Shown here piece after piece: positions 14,712-22,709 of a stretch of DNA of 41,947 nt (position 1 is the first letter of the stretch; each line of letters opens with the position of its first letter). The stretch comes from JAFGTX01 sp942492225 (GTDB taxonomy: Bacteria; Bacillota; Clostridia; Peptostreptococcales; Acidaminobacteraceae). A program made the position numbers and the translations under genes. The notes under the pieces were generated by a model, which made no database searches, was not told the DNA's origin, and was given only the letters and a program-made list of their open reading frames with translations. The DNA lies in the NCBI GenBank assembly GCA_942492225.1, contig CALODS010000060.1, forward strand, positions 1 to 41,947, written 5' to 3'.

Positions 14712-16325
14712 ATGCAATTAGAATATAGAAATTTACAACAAAACTACTCAGCGGCAGTTTATTGTAGGTTATCGAGAGATGATGGTACTGATAATGACAG
14801 TAACAGTATTCAAACTCAAAAGCAGATGTTAAGAAGGTATGCAAGTGAACATGGGTATCCCATTTATGATGAATATGTAGATGATGGCTATAGTGGAACG
14901 ACCTTTGATAGACCAGAGTTTAAGCGTTTGCTGCATGATATAGAGTTAGGCCATATAAATATAATCATAACAAAGGATTTATCAAGACTTGGAAGAAATA
15001 ATGCTTTAGTAGCACATTACACAGAAATATTCTTCCCTGAAAATGATATAAGATACATTGCTGTAAACGATGGCATTGATACCTTTTGTGGTGATAATGA
15101 AATTATGCCTTTTAAGAGTATTGTAAATGAATATTATGCCAAGGATATTTCTAAGAAGATAAGATCATCATTTGTTACAAAGTCTCAAAATGGTGAGTTT
15201 CTTGGCAGTAAACCACCTTATGGTTATGAGAAAGATCCTAAAAACAAAAATAAGTTGATACTAGATGAAGTGACATCAGTATATGCAAAAGAGATTTTTA
15301 ATTTCATAGCATCAGGGAAAAGTCCTTATTTTATTACTAAGCATTTCTTTAACAATAAGGTGTTAAGACCAAGATGTTATGATGACATCAAAGCGGGGAG
15401 AAAGTCTCTAGAAGAGATTGATCACCCCTATAGATGGTATGAATCTAGTATCATTAAGATCGTTAAGAATCCAGTTTATTTAGGTCATATGATTAATCAT
15501 AAAAACATTACTCGTTCCTACAAGATTAAAAAGAGAATTAATATCCCATTAGATGAGCAAATCGTTGTTGAGAACACCCATGAAGCGATGGTAGATGCTT
15601 CTACATTTGAAATAGCAAATAAAATGGTTAAGGTTAAAAAGAAAAAGGATAAGAATGATCAAGTGCACATTTTCGCAGGCCTACTTAAGTGTGATAGATG
15701 TGGTAAAAACATGGTCTTTACACATCCTAAATCTGGCAGAAGCCTCCATCCATTTTATGCTTGTTCAAACGCTAAAAGAAATGGTAAAGCTGTTTGTTCT
15801 TATCATTACACCAAGTATGATCACTTGTATGAAGTTGTTTTAAACGATATACAAAAGCAAGTGCAGTATGTGAAAATTGGTGAAGATGATTATCTTCAAT
15901 ATCTAACAAAGTCTAATCAGAAGAAGCAAAATGATCGAATCAAAACAATGACTAAAGAAAGAATCAAATACAGTAAAAGAGTCACTGAAATAGATTTAAT
16001 CATAAAAAGGCTTTACGAAGACAATGTGTTAGAGAAGATAACTGATGAACGGTTTATGACAATGACGAAAAGTTTTGAAAAAGAACAATCGAAATTAAAA
16101 GTTTTACTTGAGGAGTTAGACAATCAATTGGCTGAGATAGAGATTAAAACACTCAATTCATACCAGTTTAGAAAGTTGATCAAGCAGTATACAGAAGTAA
16201 CAGAGCTTACTGCGACACTACTCAAAGAACTTGTAGATAAGATTGTCATTTATCAATCAGAAACGATAGATGGGAAAAAGATTCAAAAGATTGATATACA
16301 TTACAGATTCATCGGCACTATTTAG
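14712..16325 (+). CDS. Large serine recombinase (TnpX-like)
   Basis: A 537-residue site-specific recombinase that excises and inserts the element. The resolvase catalytic domain (about 13-160) has the nucleophile S21 in VYCRLSRDD and the RLGRNN motif. The recombinase domain (about 170-300) starts at PPYGYEKDP. A zinc beta-ribbon follows with CDRCGK (about 338-343), C373 and C384, then a coiled-coil region (about 410-480) that often mediates synapsis. I chose ATG 14712 because GAAAGGAG lies just before it; a frame reaching back to 14601 overlaps the TnpW-like gene. The length is usual for the family and no key residue is missing, so it could be active. Confidence 0.93.
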   Translation: MQLEYRNLQQNYSAAVYCRLSRDDGTDNDSNSIQTQKQMLRRYASEHGYPIYDEYVDDGYSGTTFDRPEFKRLLHDIELGHINIIITKDLSRLGRNNALVAHYTEIFFPENDIRYIAVNDGIDTFCGDNEIMPFKSIVNEYYAKDISKKIRSSFVTKSQNGEFLGSKPPYGYEKDPKNKNKLILDEVTSVYAKEIFNFIASGKSPYFITKHFFNNKVLRPRCYDDIKAGRKSLEEIDHPYRWYESSIIKIVKNPVYLGHMINHKNITRSYKIKKRINIPLDEQIVVENTHEAMVDASTFEIANKMVKVKKKKDKNDQVHIFAGLLKCDRCGKNMVFTHPKSGRSLHPFYACSNAKRNGKAVCSYHYTKYDHLYEVVLNDIQKQVQYVKIGEDDYLQYLTKSNQKKQNDRIKTMTKERIKYSKRVTEIDLIIKRLYEDNVLEKITDERFMTMTKSFEKEQSKLKVLLEELDNQLAEIEIKTLNSYQFRKLIKQYTEVTELTATLLKELVDKIVIYQSETIDGKKIQKIDIHYRFIGTI

Positions 16326-16455
16326 TGTCGGTGTTTGCCTCAATAAACACCCGACTCATGTCGAGTGTACTGTCATATAAAGTTAGTAGCGGTACTCGGT
16401 ACCAGTATTTAAATATGCATGGACATATAAAGATTAAACATAGTAATAACAACGT
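16326..16455 (+). other. Right end of the mobilizable element, no gene
   Basis: The stretch after the recombinase stop holds several short inverted repeats: GGTGTTT/AAACACC (16330-16351), a TCATGTCGAG region, and GGTACTCGGTACC. It also has a repeated CATATAAAG. Such sequences fit recombinase binding sites near an element end, but no exact junction can be read. Confidence 0.4.
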
Positions 16456-16487
16456 AAAAACCCTCACGAGTAATCTCGTGAGGGTTT
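16456..16487 (-). terminator. Intrinsic terminator of the tRNA-Leu unit
   Basis: A perfect 13-base-pair stem (AAACCCTCACGAG with CTCGTGAGGGTTT) and a four-base loop. Read on the minus strand it is followed by TTTTT, so it serves the tRNA-Leu transcript and not the recombinase gene. Confidence 0.85.
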
Positions 16488-16489
16488 GC

Positions 16490-16592
16490 TGGTGCCGAAG
16501 GCGGGAATCGAAGGTGGAGCCCACCGAGCATTTTTATACGCTCTTGGCTTATATTTTGTGTCAGGCTTTAATCTACAGTTAGGCATCGTGCT
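16490..16592 (-). pseudogene. Decayed tRNA-Leu copy (pseudo-tRNA)
   Basis: The first 23 bases on the plus side (16490-16512) are identical to the 3' end of the intact tRNA-Leu at 16675-16697, including the CCA end. Further in, only loose similarity remains: ATTTTGTGTCAGG against ATTTTGAGTCCGG of the anticodon arm, and CTACAGTT against CTGCCAGTT of the D-arm. The stems no longer pair, so it is not a working tRNA. An alternative is a leftover attachment-site repeat from an element that once sat in the tRNA gene. Confidence 0.55.
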
Positions 16593-16674
16593 ATAGTGGT
16601 CTTTTTTTAGCGTGTCGAACCATACCCTCAACAAAAAATAAAACAAGCCCGACCATAGTCAAGCGTGCTTTATT

Positions 16675-16761
16675 TGGTGCCGAAGGCGGGAATCGAACCC
16701 GCACGCCCGTGAAGGCTCCGGATTTTGAGTCCGGCGCGTCTGCCAGTTCCACCACTTCGGC
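16675..16761 (-). tRNA. tRNA-Leu (CAA)
   Basis: An 87-base gene with CCA encoded. The acceptor stem is GCCGAAG/CTTCGGC, the anticodon loop CTCAAAA sits between CCGGA and TCCGG and gives anticodon CAA, there is a long variable arm as expected for leucine, and the T-arm is GCGGGTTCGATTCCCGC. It reads UUG codons. Confidence 0.97.
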
Positions 16762-16787
16762 ATGGATACTGTCTTTCAACAAGATTA

Positions 16788-16816
16788 ATAGTACCATACA
16801 CTTGGTGGAATGGCAA
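16788..16816 (-). promoter_or_regulatory. Promoter of the tRNA-Leu gene
   Basis: On the minus strand TTGCCA (-35, 16811-16816) and TACTAT (-10, 16788-16793) are spaced by exactly 17 bases and lie about 27 bases before the tRNA, which is a good housekeeping promoter. Confidence 0.75.
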
Positions 16817-17034
16817 GCGATTTCAGCGAAAATGAGCTAAAAAAATTTATAAATAGTCATTTTATGAATTAGTAGGCGTAGAGTAGATATCAAATCTCTA
16901 TTTTTGTTGTTTTATGTTTACCGTTAAACACACACTGTATCATTAATAATCGAAGTAATAATGATAAAATACAATTCGTTAATATATTATTTTAATATTG
17001 TATGAACGGTAGAAAAATAAGTGGGGGTGAAGTT

Positions 17035-17454
17035 ATGTATTACATATCAGTTTTATTAGCAGCAAGTGCAGGTGTACTTTATCATGTTTCACAGAAATCT
17101 ATCCCTGAGAATGCCAGTCCAGCGGTTTCAATGATGTTGACATTTGCAACAGCACTTCTTGGAACGATTATATGGTATCAATTTGATGGATCTAATAAAG
17201 GATGGTTGTCACAAGTGAAAGAGACCAATTGGGCAAGCATTTCCCTTGGAATGTCCCTAATTGGACTTGAATTAGGAATTTTACTCGCCTATCGGGCGGG
17301 GTGGAAGGTGAGTAACTTTAGTGTGGTCAACATGACCTTACTGGCATTATTTTTACTGCCAGTTGGTTTATTACTCTTTAAAGAAACAATTAATGTTCGA
17401 ACGATTACTGGATTAGTGATTGCTTTAACGGGCATCGCAATTATGAAATTATAA
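17035..17454 (+). CDS. Small EamA/DMT-type transporter
   Basis: A 139-residue membrane protein with about four hydrophobic segments (residues near 1-20, 30-47, 65-85, 92-110 and a final 118-138). The last segment ends in TGLVIALTGIAIMKL, typical of a single EamA repeat of the drug/metabolite transporter superfamily. One-repeat members work as dimers, and the substrate is unknown. ATG 17035 is preceded by GTGGGGGTGAAG, so it is preferred to an in-frame ATG at 17002. It stands alone and ends at a terminator shared with the opposing gene. Confidence 0.8.
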   Translation: MYYISVLLAASAGVLYHVSQKSIPENASPAVSMMLTFATALLGTIIWYQFDGSNKGWLSQVKETNWASISLGMSLIGLELGILLAYRAGWKVSNFSVVNMTLLALFLLPVGLLLFKETINVRTITGLVIALTGIAIMKL

Positions 17455-17498
17455 GACAGCTAATTTAATTAGTTGTTTTTAAAGCTATTATGAAACGC

Positions 17499-17532
17499 AA
17501 AAACAACTTATTATAAAAGTAAGTTGTTTTTT
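17499..17532. terminator. Bidirectional intrinsic terminator
   Basis: AAAACAACTTA and TAAGTTGTTTT form a stem around a nine-base loop with A and T runs on both sides. It sits between two converging genes (the EamA-like and the small membrane protein). Confidence 0.85.
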
Positions 17533-17556
17533 AAAATGCACATATTTTGATTGATA

Positions 17557-17721
17557 CTATTTATTTTTGCCTTTGAAATATAAACCAACAGCACCGAAAA
17601 TTCCACCAACTAAAAAGCCGCCTACTATACCAAGGATACTATGATTCGCATTACTTCCAACAGCATAGCCCAGGAGTGCACCAATAACTGCATATGAAGG
17701 GATTACGGAACTCATTTTCAT
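17557..17721 (-). CDS. Small two-pass membrane protein
   Basis: A 54-residue protein beginning MKMSSVIPSYAV, with GAGGTGAGAG at the right distance before the start at 17721. Two glycine-rich hydrophobic segments (about 8-24 and 30-48) contain GALLGYAVG and GGFLVGGIFGAVG, which suits tight helix packing. It ends in a short basic tail. The family is not recognised and no function is proposed. Confidence 0.65.
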   Translation of the reverse strand: MKMSSVIPSYAVIGALLGYAVGSNANHSILGIVGGFLVGGIFGAVGLYFKGKNK

Positions 17722-17799
17722 TACTCTCACCTCTTTTTTAAACACTATTAATATTATACCCTAAAAAGAGGCCTATAGACATATGAAATGATCAAGCGT

Positions 17800-18321
17800 T
17801 TAGAATTTAAAGAACTCACTTTTTATCACCTTTGCAAAACGATTATGCCATATCCGGTTGTGGTGGGTGATAATCTCTTCTGCCTTCAAAAAAGCATCTA
17901 CCGTTGTATGGGCGTCTTCAATCACTGTAAAGCTCATTCCATTGCTATACCCACATCTAAGGCTTGTATCTAAGCAATACTCCGTTTGCATACCTGTAAG
18001 GATCAAGTGATTAATACCTAATGTTGTTAGGGTTTCATTTAAAGATGTCTTATAAAAAGCATCCCACGATGTTTTTTCTATGACGTAATCGCGAGGGTGA
18101 GGTGCTATAGAGGGGTGAATTTGCCATCCATCCGAATTTTTCTCAAATGCACCCACTATTTCTGTGTGCTGAATATAAAGGATTGGTAAATTTATTTTTC
18201 TGGCCTCATTTATGAGGTACTGGATGGTTTTTAGTACCTCTGAAGCTTTGTACAGTGGTGCTTTCTTATCAGTGAAAAGTGCAACTTGTGTATCTATAAT
18301 TAATAAACCTGACGACATCAT
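17800..18321 (-). CDS. Isochorismatase-family cysteine hydrolase
   Basis: A 173-residue cytoplasmic enzyme of the isochorismatase-like fold. The catalytic triad is visible: D10 in LLIIDTQ, K83 in VIEKTSWDAF and C116 in GMQTEYCLDTS. The cysteine means it hydrolyses amides, as nicotinamidases and similar enzymes do, rather than acting as a true isochorismatase; the substrate is unknown. The start has an AAGGAGA site. It lies 11 bases after the acetyltransferase gene, so both are probably one transcript divergent from the LysR regulator gene, which may control them. Confidence 0.88.
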   Translation of the reverse strand: MMSSGLLIIDTQVALFTDKKAPLYKASEVLKTIQYLINEARKINLPILYIQHTEIVGAFEKNSDGWQIHPSIAPHPRDYVIEKTSWDAFYKTSLNETLTTLGINHLILTGMQTEYCLDTSLRCGYSNGMSFTVIEDAHTTVDAFLKAEEIITHHNRIWHNRFAKVIKSEFFKF

Positions 18322-18332
18322 AAAATCTCCTT

Positions 18333-18821
18333 CTAATTGTTTGTATTCAGTGCAAGTTTTAAAATATGTTGAGGGCCAGCTGCACCGCCATAATAGAGTT
18401 GACCCTCGTCTATAAAACCAGCGCCTAGATATAGCTTGTAAGCCGACTCATTTTTGCAATTTACAGTAAGCGTTAAGCTTTTGCGTTCAGGGTAAAGTTT
18501 TTCGCAGTAGGATTTAAGTATAGCTAAAACTTTTGATCCGATACCATGCCCTTGTTTGTGTTGATCGATTAAGAATGCACGAAATCCCAAAGTAGACGCT
18601 AAAGCAAATTCATATTTATCGCCATACATCTCGTCAATATTAAAGAAACCAACAACATCCCCCCTATACAAAACAAGGTGATAAGTCCATCCATCCTCCC
18701 TATTGTTCAGTAAGTAGGCTATTTGACCAACGTATTGTAGTTGATCATCTTTTACAGATAAGCTTTCTAAAATTTCATCATAAATTTTCGTGTACTTAAT
18801 TATCCTTACATCATTGATCAT
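18333..18821 (-). CDS. GNAT-family N-acetyltransferase
   Basis: A 162-residue acyl-CoA-dependent acetyltransferase. The acetyl-CoA pyrophosphate loop is seen as QHKQGHGIGSKVL (about 87-99), preceded by the beta-strand LGFRAFLID, and the C-terminal NESAYKLYLGAGF is typical of the family. The acceptor molecule cannot be told from sequence. It starts about 120 bases from the divergent LysR gene and is followed closely by the isochorismatase-like gene. Confidence 0.88.
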   Translation of the reverse strand: MINDVRIIKYTKIYDEILESLSVKDDQLQYVGQIAYLLNNREDGWTYHLVLYRGDVVGFFNIDEMYGDKYEFALASTLGFRAFLIDQHKQGHGIGSKVLAILKSYCEKLYPERKSLTLTVNCKNESAYKLYLGAGFIDEGQLYYGGAAGPQHILKLALNTNN

Positions 18822-18939
18822 AGACTAACTCCTTTATAGTTTAATTCTGACTCTATACATATCATAATATTTCAGTTATTATTTGTACAACGACTAAATA
18901 TGATCGAATCAATCGAAATAACCGATAGAGAGGTGTTTT

Positions 18940-19797
18940 ATGATCCACCATTATTATGAAACCTTTATTACACTTGCTGAAACGAGTAATTTTTCCTTGG
19001 CTGCAAAAAAGCTTTTTGTTGCGCAATCTACGGTATCCAGTCGAATAAAGGAAATTGAAAAATACTATGATCAAGAATTGTTTAGTAGAGACAATAAATC
19101 TGTTGCTTTAACAGTGGCAGGTGAACATTTTTTGCAGTATGCCATAAAAATTGTTGCCCTTGAACAAGACTTGAAAATAAAACTTTCAACGCTGAATTAC
19201 AAGAATAGATTGAGGGTAGGAAGTCCACATGCGTTTTATATTGGTCGCCTACGAAAACCTTTTGAGCAATTCATGAGCAAGAATAGGGATATCTCGCTTA
19301 ATTTGCAAATAAGTCATACGCCTCTGCTCTTAGAGGCTTTATCTGACGATTTAATTGACATTGCAGCGGTCGCCTACGTGCCTAAATCTTCGAAGATTTC
19401 AACGTTAACATCATTTAGAGAAGAAGTGATTCTTGTTGCAAAAAATGATGATAATTTTTTAGATGAAATACAATTAGCGGAATTGCACCAACTTAATTTA
19501 TTGCATTCTGATTTAGGACATGCCTTTGACTTATGGATTAAGGAACAAACAGGGAAAGCAATAGAATATCAATTATTCATTGACCAAATAAGTGAAATGA
19601 TAAGTTACACCTTGGGCGGCTATGGCTATAGCTTTATGATGCGGTCTATTGTCGAGGAGTATATTGAAAAAGACTTACTAAAAGAAGTGAAACTTATTGA
19701 GGCTAAGCCCTTTATTCAAGACTATTATCTTGTTGTAAAGAAAGAAGATGCAAATAATGATGTGATATCATTATTGCTTGAATGTATTGATCAGTAG
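18940..19797 (+). CDS. LysR-family transcriptional regulator
   Basis: A 285-residue regulator with an N-terminal winged helix-turn-helix (about 4-62; FSLAAKKLFVAQSTVSSRIKE) and a C-terminal periplasmic-binding-like effector domain (about 88-283). It is divergent from the acetyltransferase/hydrolase pair across 118 bases, the classical LysR layout, so control of that pair and of itself is likely. An inverted ATTTGTACAACGACTAAAT-like stretch in the gap could be an operator but is not clear. Confidence 0.93.
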   Translation: MIHHYYETFITLAETSNFSLAAKKLFVAQSTVSSRIKEIEKYYDQELFSRDNKSVALTVAGEHFLQYAIKIVALEQDLKIKLSTLNYKNRLRVGSPHAFYIGRLRKPFEQFMSKNRDISLNLQISHTPLLLEALSDDLIDIAAVAYVPKSSKISTLTSFREEVILVAKNDDNFLDEIQLAELHQLNLLHSDLGHAFDLWIKEQTGKAIEYQLFIDQISEMISYTLGGYGYSFMMRSIVEEYIEKDLLKEVKLIEAKPFIQDYYLVVKKEDANNDVISLLLECIDQ

Positions 19798-19806
19798 AAT
19801 TCTAAT

Positions 19807-19821
19807 TGATAACTATTCTCA
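19807..19821 (+). promoter_or_regulatory. Fur/PerR-like box
   Basis: TGATAACTATTCTCA differs in only two positions from the 7-1-7 Fur consensus TGATAATnATTATCA. It lies 46 bases before the -35 box of the rubrerythrin promoter, further than usual for a repressor site, so its use is uncertain. Confidence 0.45.
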
Positions 19822-19867
19822 TACAATAATTTATTTAGATATTAGTAAAGTTTTTTGTGAATACATG

Positions 19868-19895
19868 TTGACATTAAAAATGAATGAGCTATAAT
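19868..19895 (+). promoter_or_regulatory. Promoter of the rubrerythrin gene
   Basis: Consensus TTGACA (19868-19873) and TATAAT (19890-19895) with 16 bases between them, about 48 bases before the ATG. This is one of the strongest promoters in the window. Confidence 0.88.
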
Positions 19896-19942
19896 TGTAA
19901 TGAATACAAAATTGAAATGACTTATAAAGGAGATTTAAACAC

Positions 19943-20491
19943 ATGAAAACTTATATTTGTAAAGTATGTGGATACAACCACGTAGGAGATGCTGCACCAG
20001 ATTTATGTCCACAATGTAAAGCACCAGCTGAACAATTTATTGAAAAAAATGATGCTGAAATGACTTGGGCTGATGAGCACTTTATCGGAGTAGCACAAGG
20101 TGTTGAAGAAGATATTATTGAAGCTTTAAGAGCAAACTTTATGGGTGAATGTACTGAAGTTGGTATGTACTTAGCGATGAGCAGACAAGCTGATAGAGAA
20201 GGATACCCAGAAGTAGCTGAAGCATATAAGAGAATTGCATTTGAAGAAGCAGAACATGCGGCTAAATTCGCAGAATTATTAGGTGAAGTTGTAACTGACG
20301 ACACTAAGAAAAATATCCAAATGCGTGTTGATGCTGAGCATGGCGCTTGTATGGGCAAAAAAGAATTAGCAACATTAGCTAAGCAAAGAGGATACGATGC
20401 AATTCATGACACTGTTCATGAAATGTGTAAAGACGAAGCAAGACACGGTCAAGCCTTCAAAGGTTTACTAGATAGATATTTTGCTAAGTAA
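19943..20491 (+). CDS. Reverse-type rubrerythrin (NADH peroxidase)
   Basis: A 182-residue cytoplasmic iron protein that reduces hydrogen peroxide (and oxygen) in anaerobes. A rubredoxin-like domain stands first, with C6, C9, C22 and C25 holding one iron (YICKVCGYN, LCPQCKAP). The diiron four-helix domain follows (about 45-180) with glutamates and histidines in GECTEVGMY, EEAEHAAKF and KDEARHGQAF. The rubredoxin-first order is that of reverse rubrerythrin, whereas classical rubrerythrin has it last. It is a single-gene unit with a consensus promoter and terminator; a Fur/PerR-like box upstream would fit peroxide control. Confidence 0.95.
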   Translation: MKTYICKVCGYNHVGDAAPDLCPQCKAPAEQFIEKNDAEMTWADEHFIGVAQGVEEDIIEALRANFMGECTEVGMYLAMSRQADREGYPEVAEAYKRIAFEEAEHAAKFAELLGEVVTDDTKKNIQMRVDAEHGACMGKKELATLAKQRGYDAIHDTVHEMCKDEARHGQAFKGLLDRYFAK

Positions 20492-20508
20492 TAAATAACA
20501 ATAAACAA

Positions 20509-20546
20509 TGCGACTGTTAGGCAAGTGTCTAATAGTCGTATTTTTT
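20509..20546 (+). terminator. Intrinsic terminator of the rubrerythrin gene
   Basis: TGCGACTGTTAG pairs with CTAATAGTCGTA (two G-U pairs) around an eight-base loop, followed by TTTTTT. Confidence 0.9.
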
Positions 20547-20650
20547 ATTGTTATTAATTGAACTACATTAGTTTGATCAATAATGTTTTGTTGATGTAAT
20601 TATGGGTATGATTATCTAACATGGGAATATTTGTGTTGGAAGGAGAAGTG

Positions 20651-21010
20651 ATGAATTTGGAAATTACATTATTCAACAAAAAAGGAATGCCAGAAGCTTA
20701 TATCAAAGAGCAAGATCAAACAATTTTTCATTGGGATGGAAAAGTAGCTGCATACATAGAACAGGACCATGTCTATTCATGGGAAGGTGTGCATATTGGT
20801 TGGTATGAAGATGATATCATTTTTGATTTAGAAGGATACAAAGTTGGCTCAACAAAGTGGGCGTGTCCAACAGTGACTGCTTATGAACCTGATAAGGCAA
20901 GAAAGCTTCAAGTTGCTAGTAGAGGTCAGTCGGTAAGAAGTGATTATAAAAAGATACTAAAAAACAGCTACAAATATGACAGTTTAAAGTCTTATCTTGA
21001 TAAGTTTTAA
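20651..21010 (+). CDS. 4-fold beta flower domain protein
   Basis: A 119-residue protein whose N-terminal part has repeated short aromatic units (IFHWDGKVAAYIEQDHVYSW, HIGWYEDDIIFD, KVGSTKWA). This pattern matches the 4-fold beta flower domain, a small all-beta domain of unknown function. The C-terminal 40 residues are polar and helical. ATG 20651 has AAGGAG at correct spacing; the longer frame from 20621 is not supported. No signal peptide is seen, and it is an isolated gene ending at a terminator. Confidence 0.7.
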   Translation: MNLEITLFNKKGMPEAYIKEQDQTIFHWDGKVAAYIEQDHVYSWEGVHIGWYEDDIIFDLEGYKVGSTKWACPTVTAYEPDKARKLQVASRGQSVRSDYKKILKNSYKYDSLKSYLDKF

Positions 21011-21022
21011 TAAATGTATTTC

Positions 21023-21050
21023 AAAAGATCTTTGAAAAAAGATCTTTTTA
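21023..21050 (+). terminator. Intrinsic terminator
   Basis: AAAAGATCTTT and AAAGATCTTTT form an 11-base-pair stem with a four-base loop and end in a T run, right after the beta flower gene. Confidence 0.8.
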
Positions 21051-21143
21051 TCTGTCTTAAAATTATAAATTTATATATTGTTTTAGTGTATAATCGTTTG
21101 TATAGGGGGAACAAGAGGCCTTATAAAAATTTAGGAGGATTAG

Positions 21144-21626
21144 ATGAAGAAACAATTATTAGTAATGACGATAATCTTAATCATTGCATTGACCGTTGGT
21201 TGTACAACAAATCAGGAAGAACCGTTTTCAACACTACTATCTTATAAAAATTCTTACGTAGGGGATGCCACTGCTGTTGCCGGTATTATAGCTGAACTAC
21301 CAGGAAGAAATGCCTATAGTGGAATAATGTTACATACAAGCGATAAACCTTATGGCATTACAATAAAGTATGACATCACAAAAGAAGGTTGGGAAAACGA
21401 GAATGAGCAAAATTTAATGATGTATAATGCAGCGTCATTGTTTGCATTGATTCACAATGTAGATACTATAACATTTTTGCTAGAAGCAGATAAAGATAGA
21501 GAAGTCCATTTCTTAAGAAGTGAAATTGAAGTGCTTATGGATAAAGATTGGGCCTATTATTATGATGATCCACTTCACTGGGAAGAAGGTCTGTATAAAA
21601 CGTTATATTTAGAAGAGTCTCAGTAA
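21144..21626 (+). CDS. DUF4825 domain lipoprotein
   Basis: A 160-residue lipoprotein with a typical signal peptide (1-19) and a lipobox ending in C20 (ALTVGC). The mature part starts with TLLSYKNSYVGDATAVAGII and has a central TIKYDIT and FALIHNVDTITF. I recognise this pattern as DUF4825, a domain of unknown function in secreted or anchored Firmicutes proteins. AGGAGG lies before the ATG. Nothing in the neighbours points to a specific role. Confidence 0.8.
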   Translation: MKKQLLVMTIILIIALTVGCTTNQEEPFSTLLSYKNSYVGDATAVAGIIAELPGRNAYSGIMLHTSDKPYGITIKYDITKEGWENENEQNLMMYNAASLFALIHNVDTITFLLEADKDREVHFLRSEIEVLMDKDWAYYYDDPLHWEEGLYKTLYLEESQ

Positions 21627-21686
21627 ATACATAGGAATAACGATTAGAAATGAGTTGTTTTTGAACAGCCAAAAGAAGCTGTGAGA

Positions 21687-21719
21687 CCCTAGCAACAATA
21701 ATTCTTGTTACTTTGAGGG
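21687..21719 (+). promoter_or_regulatory. Short hairpin in the nucleoside hydrolase leader
   Basis: AACAA/TTGTT forms an inner stem and CCCT/AGGG an outer one, 27 bases before the start codon. The sequence ACCCTAGCAAC recalls parts of known riboswitches, but I could not fit it to any family. Confidence 0.3.
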
Positions 21720-21745
21720 ATATGTTATATGAAAAGGAGTTAATA

Positions 21746-22684
21746 ATGAGAAAATATATTATAGATACTGATACTGGAAGCGATGATGCAGTGGCATTGA
21801 TCATGGCGTTATAATCAAAAAACATTAAATTAGAAGCCGTAACAACTGTATGCGGGAATATAGAAGTGGAACAAGCAACTTTAAATGCGTTGATGACGAT
21901 TGAAGTCACAAATGGTCACAGACCGCCTGTTTATAAAGGTTCTGATAAGCCACTTAAAAGAAAGCTGAAAACGGCAACGCATATTCATGGCAAAGATGGA
22001 ATGGGAGACCAAAATTTAATTTGTCCTACGATAAAACCAGCGGGTGATGATGCGGTTGATAAAATTATAGAAATTGTTAAGAATAACCCAAATGAAATTG
22101 AAATTGTAACCATAGGACCTGTAACGAATATTGCCAAAGCTATTTTGAAAGCACCAGAAATAATGAAAACAGTGAAACGTATTTATTCCATGGCAACGGG
22201 AGGATTTGGTCCTGGAAATGTGACACCGGTAGCTGAATTTAATGTTTATGTAGATGGTGAAGCCTTTGACATTATGTTGAATGCTGGCATTCCAATAACC
22301 ATTGCAGGGTTTGATATATGTCTTGGAGAATCTGCATTAACAGAAGAGGAAATAACATTTATAAGAAATTCTGGTAAGCCAGAAGCTATTTTTGCAATGG
22401 CATGTAATAAAACAAAAGTTGAGTGGAATTTAAAAAAATATGGACGTCCTGACATTAATTTACCTGATCCAATTGCGGTTGCGGTTGCACTTTGGGATGA
22501 TTTAATCACTGAAGGCATAGAAGCACATTGCTATACCTGTACAAAAGAAGAACCTGCTTATGGGCAGGTAATTGTAGATCCAGGAACGTATGGTAATGAC
22601 ACGAAACCATTTAATGCAACAGTTATCAAATCAATTGATATCAAAAAGTATAAGGAACGATTAATAGAACTACTGACAATGTAG
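21746..22684 (+). pseudogene. Nucleoside hydrolase with premature stop codon
   Basis: The intact product would be a 312-residue inosine/uridine-preferring nucleoside hydrolase, which splits nucleosides into base and ribose. The start (ATG 21746, AAGGAG site) gives the calcium-binding motif DTDTGSDD. Codon 23 is then TAA (21812-21814), while the same frame goes on without a break as SKNIKLEAVTTVCGN and later AEFNVYVDGEAF. One substitution, such as AAA or GAA to TAA, explains it. A product restarted inside the gene (for example at 21866) would lack the catalytic aspartates, so the gene is probably dead if the base is correct. Confidence 0.85.
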
Positions 22685-22709
22685 TAAGAAGAAACAATAA
22701 TGTATTAAA

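Larger units (their letters stand above)
12120..16450 (+). mobile_element. Mobilizable transposon with large serine recombinase
   Basis: Five same-strand genes in tight succession (DUF6075, MobC-like, relaxase, TnpW-like, large serine recombinase) form a compact mobilizable unit similar in logic to the Tn4451 group of clostridia. It encodes relaxation and site-specific recombination but no type IV secretion system, so it would need a helper conjugative element. It has no obvious cargo such as a resistance gene. The outer ends are approximate: the left lies after the terminator at 12113 and the right before the terminator at 16456. I could not identify a target duplication or terminal repeats. 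Confidence 0.75.

Noticed and set aside
12120..16761. Integration of the serine-recombinase element into the tRNA-Leu gene
   Set aside because: The tRNA 3' end repeat lies only on the right of the element, no copy is found on the left, and large serine recombinases rarely use tRNA ends.
21681..21722. preQ1 or SAM riboswitch before the nucleoside hydrolase gene
   Set aside because: CCTAGCAAC recalls parts of these motifs, but the needed stems and the A-rich tail are absent.
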